Source: Euglena gracilis
Lineage: Eukaryota; Euglenida; Euglenophyceae; Euglenales
NCBI GenBank assembly: GCA_039621445.1
Contig: CP154955.1
Span: 26,649,514 to 26,713,513, forward strand
Reading direction: 5' to 3'
DNA length: 64,000 nucleotides
This document shows, piece by piece, positions 53,110 through 62,702 of the stretch. Below the pieces are notes generated by a model. The model did no database searches, was not told where the DNA came from, and worked only from the letters and a program-made list of their open reading frames with translations. Numbering within the stretch: position 1 is the stretch's first letter; every line of letters starts with the position of its first letter. A program made the position numbers and the translations under genes.

Positions 53110-53162
<53 letters not shown>
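53110..53162. repeat. (GT)n microsatellite
   Basis: About 26 dinucleotides directly right of the element's target duplication; expanded relative to copy 1 (GTGTGTGTGT at about 2451). Confidence 0.95.
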
Positions 53163-53164
<2 letters not shown>

Positions 53165-53381
53165 CATGACAAAATAAAAATTTCATCAATAATATTCACC
53201 AGCAGCTCTTTCATCCCTTCCACCACACAAAATATGATTGTACAATGGCATGGCATAATGTGAAACACACACACACACACACACACACTGAATAAAAAAG
53301 TGGCAGAATAATACTGATTACAACTGCAGACCACATAAGCCCCCGTTTCTCCGAACGTAGAATGCGCGTCCCCTGAGCAAA

Positions 53382-53570
53382 ATGGAACAGGTAGTAATAC
53401 GAGTCAACGTAGGTGGGGCTGCAGCCTTCTGGATGTGCATGTTGGTAATACCTGCCGACAGAAGGCACGTGCAACCCACCCAGCTGGGCACTGGAAGAGT
53501 TGGAGAGGACATTCATCATCTCATCCTAAATAACAGACGGGGGCATTTTGGGGGGGTGCTGGAAAGAAGG
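53382..53570 (+). CDS. Conserved exon-like block, copy 2 (unknown)
   Basis: Reads EQVVIRVNVGGAAAFWMCML, VIPADRRHVQPTQLGTGR and VGEDIHHLILNNRR. Compared with copy 1 the differences are mostly synonymous or conservative in this frame, while copy 1 has a stop. The frame continues to 53933 into A-rich low complexity, which is unlikely to be coding. No family recognised. Confidence 0.4.
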
Positions 53571-54416
53571 GCTGGCTGGACCTCCTCTGGCCGGGGACCC
53601 CAGACCTGGGCCTCCAGCCGGCTGGAACCCCAAAACCAAACCCCACACAAGGGAGGGGTTTGCAAATGTGCGGGTTGGGGGGTTACTAGGTCCCCTCACA
53701 ATTGGGAAATTGCAATACCACGCAGGGGGGGGGGGACACAAAAACTTTTATTGGCCTCAAAGGCGCCAAAAAAAAACACGAAAACCAAAATAAAAAACCT
53801 CAAAGAGCACAAAAAAAAACAAATTGCATTTAAAACTCTTTTAGGAGCACCCCCCCAGGATGTCCACGTTTCCACTGGAGGGGATCTAGAAAAATTTTCG
53901 GCTGCGCCAGGGAATTCTTTTTATTTTGCATAAAAATAAGCATTTTGTAACCAAAAAAATGTAAAAATGACAAAAAATGGCAAGATTTTTGGTCTCTGGG
54001 GAAAGTCAGGTCCAAAATGTAGAATTTTTCAGACTAAAATAATTCTTCTTCACTCGGCCTGACCCCCACCCCTGGGATGCAGACCCCCCCCCCCCCCGCC
54101 CCCACGCTCCCCTGGGTCACCAAACTTAACAATGTCTTGACTTGCCTTGGTGGTCCAGAAATATTTCTTAAAGAAGGCTCATTTAATGTTTAATAATGCA
54201 CATGTTTCTGAAGAAGGGATGGATAAGATATTCAATCCACTGAAATCGGCCCTGGGCCTTGGGGGCAGGGAGTTCATTGTCATGAGATGGGGGTGAGCAC
54301 ATATGTTGCGATTCATAAAATAAGTCCCTCCACATATGACCCCCAAAAGACTATAAATGGGGAAGCAAACATTGTAATGAACAACAACAAGAACACCAAC
54401 AACAACGATACTGATG

Positions 54417-54549
54417 GCTGTGGTGGCTGTGGTGGTGGTGGTGGTGGTGGTGGCTGTGGTGGTGGTGGTGGTGGTGGTGGTGGTGATGGTGGTGGTGGTG
54501 GTGGTGGTGGTGGTGGTGGTGGCGAGCAGCAGCAGCAGCAGCAGCAGCA
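54417..54549. repeat. (GGT)n and (CAG)n microsatellites
   Basis: GGT-rich run 54417-54525, then eight CAG (54526-54549). They lie to the left of the ELO exon at 54644, on the 3' side of that - strand gene. Confidence 0.95.
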
Positions 54550-54643
54550 ATGATTGGGCAGAAGCAGAAAATTGATGGTGGTGGTGGTGATGGTGTTGGC
54601 AATGATGGCATTGATGATGATGCGATAGAAATGGGGCAGCAAC

Positions 54644-54765
54644 CTGGTCATTGCAACAATGAAAACGCCCACCGCCATCTGAGACAGTTGAAGTGTGGTG
54701 ATGGGCTGCCTAAGGAAGCCCAAGGATCGAGTGTAGACACACAGACCATAATAGAAATACATGAC
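54644..54765 (-). CDS. ELO elongase, third visible exon
   Basis: Acceptor CCGTCCCCAG, then VMYFYYGLCVYTRSLGFLR and PITTLQLSQMAVGVFIVAM. Donor AG|GTTGCT at 54643 is non-ideal. Carries the MYFYY motif and the conserved T-x2-Q-x2-Q helix. Confidence 0.8.
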
Positions 54766-55040
54766 CTGGGGACGGAGGGAGGGATGGTATGGACAATACG
54801 CCAGGTCGCACCTGAAACCAACGAGGAGACACAGCTCAGCCAGTGCAAGCCGAGATGCCTACTGATTCATTGGTTCAAAGGTGGACTTTTGTGGATATTC
54901 GTGGGGCCAAAGATTCGGCATATCGCGGATTCCCCTCAAAAATATATTGTATGTATTTATTATAAAAATATTGATATATAAAACACTATATTTTATTAAT
55001 ATATAATAACACTAATAATAATAATAATAATAATAATAAC

Positions 55041-55129
<89 letters not shown>

Positions 55130-58100
55130 GTGTGCCATACGGCAGTCAGTATTTCTGTTAAAACAGAAATGAAGGGGTACGCTTATTATTTCTATTCGAG
55201 GGCCGTCCAGGAGATGTTGTACCCCAGGGTCCTTCTTGGCTGACCCATCCGTTTTGGGTAATTCTCATAAAATCGATTTTTTGGCCCCCGCAAGGCTGAA
55301 AAACGGCTAAGTCCTGTGGGAACCCCTTTTTGCCACCCCCGTACGGGCCCCAGAACGGTCCGGAGGGGCCGGGGGTATGTGGGGTGTATACAGGCCACTT
55401 GGGGGTCCCCCATGGTTGGTTTGGGTCCCCGGGTGGGTCCGTGCAGTTCCCCATCCGTTTTGGGTAATTTTCAAAAAATCGATTTTTTGGCCCCAAGGCT
55501 GAAAAACGGCTAAGTCCTGTGGGAACCCCTTTTTGCCACCCCCGTACGGGCCCCAGAACGGTCCGGAGGGGCCGGGGGTATGTGGGGTGTATACAGGCCA
55601 CTTGGGGGTCCCCCATGGTTGGTTTGGGTCCCCGGGTGGGTCCGTGCAGTTCCCCATCCGTTTTGGGTAATTTTCAAAAAATCGATTTTTTGGCCCCCGC
55701 AAGGCTGAAAAACGGCTAAGTCCTGTGGGAACCCCTTTTTGCCACCCCCGTACGGGCCCCAGAACGGTCCGGAGGGGCCGGGGGTATGTGGGGTGTATAC
55801 AGGCCACTTGGGGGTCCCCCATGGTTGGTTTGGGTCCCCGGGTGGGTCCGTGCAGTTCCCCATCCGTTTTGGGTAATTTTCAAAAAATCGATTTTTGGCC
55901 CCCGCAAGGCTGAAAAACGGCTAAGTCCTGTGGGAACCCCTTTTTGCCACCCCCGTACGGGCCCCAGAACGGTCCGGAGGGGCCGGGGGTATGTGGGGTG
56001 TATACAGGCCACTTGGGGGTCCCCCATGGTTGGTTTGGGTCCCCGGGTGGGTCCGTGCAGTTCCCCATCCGTTTTGGGTAATTTTCAAAAAAAATCGATT
56101 TTTTGGCCCCCGCAAGGCTGAAAAACGGCTAAGTCCTGTGGGAACCCCTTTTTGCCACCCCCGTACGGGCCCCAGAACGGTCCGGAGGGGCCGGGGGTAT
56201 GTGGGGTGTATACAGGCCACTTGGGGGTCCCCCATGGTTGGTTAGGGTCCCCGGGTGGGTCCGTGCAGTTCCCCATCCGTTTTGGGTAATTTTCAAAAAA
56301 TCGATTTTTTGGCCCCGGCAAGGCTGAAAAACGGCTAAGTCCTGTGGGAACCCCTTTTTGCCACCCCCGTACGGGCCCCAGAACGGTCCGGAGGGGCCGG
56401 GGGTATGTGGGGTGTATACAGGCCACTTGGGGGTCCCCCATGGTTGGTTTGGGTCCCCGGGTGGGTCCGTGCAGTTCCCCATCCGTTTTGGGTAATTTTC
56501 AAAAAATCGATTTTTTGGCCCCGGCAAGGCTGAAAAACGGCTAAGTCCTGTGGGAACCCCTTTTTGCCACCCCCGTACGGGCCCCAGAACGGTCCGGAGG
56601 GGCCGGGGGTATGTGGGTTGTATACAGGCCACTTGGGGGTCCCCCATGGTTGGTTAGGGTCCCCGGGTGGGTCCGTGCAGTTCCCCATCCGTTTTGGGTA
56701 ATTCTCATAAAATCGATTTTTTGGCCCCCGCAAGGCTGAAAAACGGCTAAGTCCTGTGGGAACCCCTTTTTGCCACCCCCGTACGGGCCCCAGAACGGTC
56801 CGGAGGGGCCGGGGGTATGTGGGGTGTATACAGGCCACTTGGGGGTCCCCCATGGTTGGTTTGGGTCCCCGGGTGGGTCCGTGCAGTTCCCCATCCGTTT
56901 TGGGTAATTTTCAAAAAATCGATTTTTTGGCCCCCGCAAGGCTGAAAAACGGCTAAGTCCTGTGGGAACCCCTTTTTGCCACCCCCGTACGGGCCCCAGA
57001 ACGGTCCGGAGGGGCCGGGGGTATGTGGGGTGTATACAGGCCACTTGGGGGTCCCCCATGGTTGGTTTGGGTCCCCGGGTGGGTCCGTGCAGTTCCCCAT
57101 CCGTTTTGGGTAATTTTCAAAAAATCGATTTTTTGGCCCCCGCAAGGCTGAAAAACGGCTAAGTCCTGTGGGAACCCCTTTTTGCCACCCCCGTACGGGC
57201 CCCAGAACGGTCCGGAGGGGCCGGGGGTATGTGGGGTGTATACAGGCCACTTGGGGGTCCCCCATGGTTGGTTTGGGTCCCCGGGTGGGTCCGTGCAGTT
57301 CCCCATCCGTTTTGGGTAATTTTCAAAAAATCGATTTTTTGGCCCCCGCAAGGCTGAAAAACGGCTAAGTCCTGTGGGAACCCCTTTTTGCCACCCCCGT
57401 ACGGGCCCCAGAACGGTCCGGAGGGGCCGGGGGTATGTGGGGTGTATACAGGCCACTTGGGGGTCCCCCATGGTTGGTTAGGGTCCCCGGGTGGGTCCGT
57501 GCAGTTCCCCATCCGTTTTGGGTAATTTTCAAAAAATCGATTTTTTGGCCCCGGCAAGGCTGAAAAACGGCTAAGTCCTGTGGGAACCCCTTTTTGCCAC
57601 CCCCGTACGGGCCCCAGAACGGTCCGGAGGGGCCGGGGGTATGTGGGGTGTATACAGGCCACTTGGGGGGTCCCCCATGGTTGGTTTGGGTCCCCGGGTG
57701 GGTCCGTGCAGTTCCCCATCCGTTTTGGGTAATTTTCAAAAAATCGATTTTTTGGCCCCGGCAAGGCTGAAAAACGGCTAAGTCCTGTGGGAACCCCTTT
57801 TTGCCACCCCCGTACGGGCCCCAGAACGGTCCGGAGGGGCCGGGGGTATGTGGGTTGTATACAGGCCACTTGGGGGTCCCCCATGGTTGGTTAGGGTCCC
57901 CGGGTGGGTCCGTGCAGTTCCCCATCCGTTTTGGGTAATTTTCAAAAAATCGATTTTTTGGCCCCGGCAAGGCTGAAAAACGGCTAAGTCCTGTGGGAAC
58001 CCCTTTTTGCCACCCCCGTACGGGCCCCAGAACGGTCCGGAGGGGCCGGGGGTATGTGGGTTGTATACAGGCCACTTGGGGGTCCCCCATGGTTGGTTAG

Positions 58101-58782
58101 GGTCCCCGAGTGGGTCCGTGCAGTTCCCCATCCGTTTTGGGTAATTTTCAAAAAATCGATTTTTTGGCCCCCGCAAGGCTGAAAAACGGCTAAGTCCTGT
58201 GGGAACCCCTTTTTGCCACCCCCGTACGGGCCCCAGAACGGTCCGGAGGGGCCGGGGGTATGTGGGGTGTATACAGGCCACTTGGGGGTCCCCCATGGTT
58301 GGTTTGGGTCCCCGGGTGGGTCCGTGCAGTTCCCCATCCGTTTTGGGTAATTTTCAAAAAATCGATTTTTTGGCCCCCGCAAGGCTGAAAAACGGCTAAG
58401 TCCTGTGGGAACCCCTTTTTGCCACCCCCGTACGGGCCCCAGAACGGTCCGGAGGGGCCGGGGGTATGTGGGGTGTATACAGGCCACTTGGGGGTCCCCC
58501 ATGGTTGGTTTGGGTCCCCGGGTGGGTCCGTGCAGTTCCCCCTCGGTTTTGGGAAATTTTCAAAAAATCGATTTTTTGACCCTGCACACATGGGCTGCAG
58601 GGCCCTGAAAACGCGTAAGTCAACAAATTTGGGGTCCGACCCCCAGTTGCACCCACCTACGTGTGCAGTCGCGACCCGGGACCCATTCCATACAACGGGG
58701 GGACCCCCTGTCCTTGGGAGACTTTTACATCAGATCGGGTCGACCGACTGTCATATCCCGGGAAAACTCTTTATTATTATTT

Positions 58783-58821
<39 letters not shown>

Positions 58822-59153
58822 TTACTTAGGAGTCCCCTATTTTTGGCCCGTGGCGGCTCCTACCGGGTCGGTCGGACCGAAACCCCGACACCTACCCCCC
58901 CGTTTGGGGTCTGGCCACTCTCAATGCACTAGATCCCGAACCCTGGTGGAACAGCGTACCTATACCTGCTGGGGTGAACCACCCCCCGAATAGAAATAAT
59001 AAGCGTATAATATATAATATGTACAATTATATATTATTAAAATATATAATAATATATATTTTATGTATATTTATATAATTTCTAAGGACATCTTATGCAC
59101 TGGCGTGAAAAAAAATAATGTGGTGACCTGGGTGTGTTAAATACTTTGAAAGC

Positions 59154-59215
<62 letters not shown>

Positions 59216-60877
59216 GTACAACTACCACTACAACAACACCAACAACAACATCAACGTTTTGCGTTGAGAGGCTATTTATCGTTTTTGGCCTCAAGTGTTC
59301 TTTCCTTGCTTGGCATACATTTTATTGTTTATTTGAAATGACACAAATACCTACCCCCCCCTCCCCGGGAAGCTGTCACCTGACAGGTTGTCCAGAACCG
59401 GGGACCCTGACAACTTCCTGTCATGACAGGTTGGCCGGTACCAGGGTCCCTGACAGTTTCCTGGGCGGGACCCTGACAGTTTCCCGGGTAGGGCATTTCA
59501 AGGGAAAATGACCCTGACAGGTTGGCTGGTACTGGGACCCTGACAACTTACAGCATGACTGGTTGGCCGGTACCAGGGACCCTGACAGCTTCCCGGGCAA
59601 GACGGTTTCCCAGGGGGGGTAGGTAAGAATATAGGAATGGGTTTGATGATGCCACCAATTGGAGAAGGATGCACAATGATTGCCGAATACAGAGAACCCC
59701 CCCCAAAGCATCACAACAACTTCTTTAGAAGGGTATGGTAGAATGATCCCCTGGTAAACCAATAAGGAAAATAAATATAATACAATAAGACGCAAATGAA
59801 TTCCCCAAAAATGAACAAAAAAATCCCCAGCTGAATCTTCGTTGAGATGCTTTGTCAAAAGACAAAAGACATCCAATATGGCGCCAATACATTTTAAATC
59901 AAAAAATAAATATGCAGCCGAGGACTGCTCGAAATCCCAAAACAAGGTGGAGTCGAAGAAAAGTGTCGGTTCCATAGCGCAGACAGGGACATACTGAATG
60001 AATGCCATAATTTACGGTTGCAAAAATCACTGATGATGGATTTGAAGAAGCATACGCATAATAAGAGTTCAGCATCACTGTCAGATGGTGCCACCTGATG
60101 ATGCAGGCAGAATTTCTCCACTGATGGTGGACTTGGATTTCGACGTGTTTAAAAAAAGAGTGAATAACTAACTGAGATTCAAAATTTTGAACATGCCCTT
60201 TGAATGCAACCTGAATTATAGAAAAAAAAACGTTGAGCTTCGTTACAAAGACCCTCAGATAAAACGACAAAAATATTCGACAGGTAGCCGATGCTTCCTT
60301 AAAAAAACCGTGCCTGACACAAGCAGGCACACAGGTTTTGGGTCCCAGCTGGGTCATACCCAGTCAAATTTCACTTGAAAATGGAGTTTTGCGGGAACTT
60401 TCGGCCAGCCCCTTCAGCGCCAGTGTGCCAACGCCCATCCCAAAACCCAGCCCCAGGGGGATGAAAAATTCTCAACCTATCAATAATTTCCCACCCCAGC
60501 GATGGTATAATCTTCCTCAACATGGAAAAAAAAACTTGCAGCCCTCTGATTTGTCCTTTTTTATCTGCCTTTCATTTCGTTTTTGAACAATTTCTTGCAG
60601 CCCTCAAAATGTGAATCAGTATTTCCACACTGTTAATGGCATGGTCCAAACCCAGCCCCCCCTCCCCAGCAACCCAGTGGTCCTTCGGAGGGGGGCATTC
60701 TGACATCAAAATTGATCCGCATGAGAGCTCTGCAAAGAGATCACACGGCACCACACCAGTGGAGGAAAATAATATCTCTCTTGCGGGCCACCAGGAAGGC
60801 CGTGTCAAACATCTCCGGGAACTTCGACAGCATGAAACCAGTCATAACGAAACCCATCCACCCATAACAGGCAGCAC
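54644..60877 (-). CDS. ELO-family very-long-chain fatty acid elongase, partial (three exons)
   Basis: Three - strand exons join in phase: 60877-60757, 60094-59995 and 54765-54644. Joined landmarks in order: SKFPEMFDT with LVARKRDIIFLH, the histidine box HWWHH formed across the first junction, then LTVMLNSYYAYASSNPS, NYGIHS joined to VMYFYY across the second junction, and TTLQLSQMAVGV. These match the conserved core of ELO proteins (KxxExxDT, HxxHH, NYxxHxxMYxYY, TxxQxxQ). ELO enzymes are ER multipass proteins that condense malonyl-CoA with acyl-CoA in fatty acid elongation. Intron boundaries are GT-AG, with a consensus GTATGT donor at 59994. N-terminal exons and the last membrane segment were not identified; a weak C-terminal candidate (WGSYVEGL after CCCCATTTATAG) lies near 54310-54350. 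No stop or frameshift is seen in the three exons, so the gene may be active. Confidence 0.8.
55012..55128. repeat. (AAT)n microsatellite
   Basis: About 38 trinucleotides with two AAC interruptions, just left of the satellite-bearing element. Confidence 0.95.
55241..58618. repeat. 206-bp tandem satellite, about 16 units plus a degenerate one
   Basis: Units begin CCGTTTTGGGTAATTTTCAA and include CGATTTTTTGGCC, AACGGCTAAGTCCTG, GTACGGGCCCCAG and CCACTTGGGGGTCCCCCATG. Spacing is 203-208, mostly exactly 206. Variants (GTTTGGGTCC or GTTAGGGTCC; GGTGTAT or GTTGTAT; CCCGCAAGG or CCGGCAAGG) are shared by neighbouring blocks, indicating local unequal exchange. The last unit (from about 58535) diverges sharply. 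Long - strand frames exist because the unit lacks stops in two frames; this is not taken as coding. Confidence 0.95.
58783..58821. repeat. (TAG)n microsatellite
   Basis: About 13 trinucleotides inside the right part of the 3.8-kb element. Confidence 0.95.
59152..59215. repeat. (CAA)n microsatellite
   Basis: About 21 trinucleotides in the same ELO intron, between the two TA-flanked elements. Confidence 0.95.
59350..59623. mobile_element. TA-flanked miniature element with CCTACCCCCCC ends and GACAG repeats
   Basis: 274 bp, TA on both sides, with perfect 11-bp inverted ends CCTACCCCCCC and GGGGGGGTAGG. Internally CCCGGGAAGCTGTC and GACAGCTTCCCGGG form a second inverted pair, and GGGACCCTGACA / TGACAGGTTGGCCGGTACC words recur about every 40-60 bp. 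Same type of C-tract terminus as the element at 1388-1800. Lies in the ELO intron. Confidence 0.7.
59995..60094 (-). CDS. ELO elongase, second visible exon
   Basis: Exactly 100 nt: one base completing the first Trp of HWW, then 33 codons starting WHHLTVMLNSYYAYASSNPS and ending VNYGIHS. Acceptor GCATCATCAG; donor TCA|GTATGT. Completes the catalytic histidine box. Confidence 0.85.
60757..60877 (-). CDS. ELO elongase, first visible exon
   Basis: 121 nt. Acceptor CCCATCTTACAG; encodes AACYGWMGFVMTGFMLSKFP, EMFDTAFLVARKRDIIFLH and the first two bases of a Trp codon; donor CACTG|GTGTGG. Contains the K-F-P-E-M-F-D-T signature and the first His of the HxxHH box. Without splicing the frame hits TGA 12 bases later, which supports the donor. 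Confidence 0.85.
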
Positions 60878-60884
60878 CTGTAAG

Positions 60885-62200
60885 ATGGGGAAATGCCTGC
60901 AATACAGATGGTCGGCTGGGGTTGGTGCCAGGATGGGCCAGCATTGCAGCACAAATTTGTCTGAGGCACGAAACAAGCGGGGGGGGGGGGGTGCTGCCGT
61001 GCCGGGGAGGGTTGGCTTGTTGGGGGGCTTCAAGGGTCCACCAGGGAACTCTTGCCACAATATGACTTTGAAAAAACTTTCTTAAACACACCCCGATGGA
61101 GGTTTCCTCGGATTTTTTAATGCTTTCCTTTTTTTGCTGTTTTCAGGGTCAGACAAGGACAGGGTTCTCCCTTGGCCCAATTAGATCAAGAAATCATGTG
61201 CCAAAAATGCTTCATGCCATATTCAAAGGTTCTTCTTCTTCTTCTCGTCCCAAAAATGGACCCCAAAAAATCCGTGCAAAAGATCAAAAACCACAAAACA
61301 TCTGATTGCAGACAGATAAATGCAACATCTCAAAAACCGTTAGACAAAAATTCACGTCGAATCCAAATGAAATGACATGACGGAAAAAGGGCTTCTGCAC
61401 ATTGAGCAGGCAAACGTGTCTTCAAAATGCAGCCGGGCAGAAGAAAACCGGAGGAATAAAGAAATGAGACTTTATCAAACAAAAGCATTCTTCCAAGAAA
61501 ATGCATTGGCAAACCACAACAATCCACAAGAAAAACGAGCGGTCATTCTGAAGAGGCTGGGCTTTAAAGTCCGCCATTTCCGAATACAGACGTGCACGTT
61601 GGGGGTTTCGAGCGTTTTTCACTGAAACCTTTGGGGCCATTAAAAGCTGCACATTTTTTCTTCAGTGGTAAAATGTTGGAGGGGAATTCCTGGCACCTGA
61701 GTTTGGGTCGTGCCCGCCAAACATCATCTCGTCCGAGCACACCATGTAGTGGAACCCTTTTTCACGGAGTCACTGCCAGGGGTGAATACTGCCCAAAAGG
61801 GTGCAGTTGGGAGCTTTCTTTGGGATAAACCGATCATTAACGCAACTTGCAAGGAGGCAGGGCAGGGTTTGCTATAAAGGCAGGTGGGAGGGCAGGTGAT
61901 TTGGGCCGTCTTTGTCTTGTGAAAGGGAAAAAGAGACAGGGGGGGGTCCAAATGGGTGCCCCCCCCCCCTTGAAGGGGTTCTCTCTATCTTCAACGCGAA
62001 ACACCCAGAAAAAGTTTTGAGAACCAAGATAACCCCCCCCCTCCTTCCAAGACCCCCGCTGTGGGGGGTCCAGCTGTCTGCCAGGCTGGACTCCGCTGGT
62101 TCCAAGTCGAGCTCAAAAGCCAAAAGCTGGGGTTGATTTTTTCTTTCAGCAAATTTTTCAGGAACCTCGCCTCAAAAGAACTCTTTAAAACCATTTTGAC
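60885..62200. other. Upstream of ELO exons, N-terminal exons not found
   Basis: Expected location of the 5' part of the ELO gene. A G-tract (60980-60993), a CTT run (61225-61240) and C-tracts (61960-62045) are present. No - strand segment resembling the first ELO membrane helix was recognised. Confidence 0.3.
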
Positions 62201-62205
62201 TTTCA

Positions 62206-62702
62206 GTGTCCAAGTTCTGCTCCAAAATTTTTGCCACCGAAAAGGGGAGAAATATGCAACAAGGCTCCTCAAAAAATGCAAAAAAATGCAAGGAGCTCGG
62301 GAATGTACAGTTTTCTGCTGGAGAGGACTTCAAAAAAATTCAGCTGCTCCGAAAAAGCAACACCAAAAGAGAATGCGGTGCAAACTTGCAAAATGACATG
62401 GTTGGCACACCGAGTTGCATCTACTTATATTCAGTTATGCAAAGACTGCTAATGTGAAATTGGTCCAAAAATGTGTAGTATGCAATTTCCAGTTGTCAGA
62501 TAGTGAACCAATTTGCCTGTGCAAAATGCACAAAAAAATAATGCGGGAAAAGCAAAACGTGCAAAAAAAAATTGCAAAAATGCGACTTTTCACAATTTTC
62601 ATCATGCAAAAAAGTGCAAAATTTCAAGATTTGGGATTATGCAAAAAAAATCAAAACAAAAAAAAACAACTTGCATATCCCCTCCCCTGGGGGCCAAATT
62701 GA
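62206..62702 (+). CDS. Coding-like frames with a Cys/His cluster
   Basis: A first frame reads SKNAKKCKELGNVQFSAGED and FKKIQLLRKSNTKRECG to 62457. An overlapping one (62415-62702) reads KLVQKCVVCNFQLSDSEPIC then LCKMHKKIMREKQNVQKKI. The second holds C-x2-C-x9-C-x-C-x2-H, a plausible zinc site, followed by a Lys-rich helical tail. They may be one gene with a frameshift or intron. Unidentified. Confidence 0.3.

Larger units (their letters stand above)
49690..54050 (+). repeat. Segmental duplication, copy 2 (partner 690-3300)
   Basis: Longer than copy 1 because of a 1.6-kb insertion (about 50789-52398) and a 465-bp element (52637-53101); it lacks the TA-flanked element of copy 1. Similarity ends near the A-rich stretch at 53760-54040, matching 3130-3320. 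Confidence 0.85.
55180..59005. mobile_element. 3.8-kb TA-flanked inverted-repeat element made mostly of a 206-bp satellite
   Basis: Perfect 19-bp terminal inverted repeats CGCTTATTATTTCTATTCG and CGAATAGAAATAATAAGCG, each flanked by TA (55178-55179, 59006-59007). Between them are a short left arm, the 206-bp array (55241 to about 58600), a unique part with (TAG)n, and a right arm containing CCCCCCGAATAGAA. No transposase is encoded. It lies wholly inside an ELO intron. TA duplication suggests Tc1/mariner-like or another TA-specific machinery, by inference. Confidence 0.75.

Noticed and set aside
54179-54350. C-terminal ELO exon on the - strand (WGSYVEGL)
   Set aside because: An acceptor-like site and a GSY motif exist, but the match is too short and a stop follows at once; left as a note in the ELO entry.
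54287-54553. Gly-rich and Gln-rich frame
   Set aside because: Product of GGT and CAG microsatellites next to the ELO exon.
54550-54981. 143-codon + strand frame right of the GGT run
   Set aside because: It is antisense to the third ELO exon, which has splice sites and family motifs.
55241-58618. Possible CRISPR array
   Set aside because: Units are contiguous 206-bp repeats without distinct spacers, in a eukaryotic intron.
55158-58656. Overlapping 86-241-codon frames on the - strand of the 206-bp array
   Set aside because: They arise because the satellite unit has few stops on that strand; the frame rotates every unit and no non-repeat domain is present.
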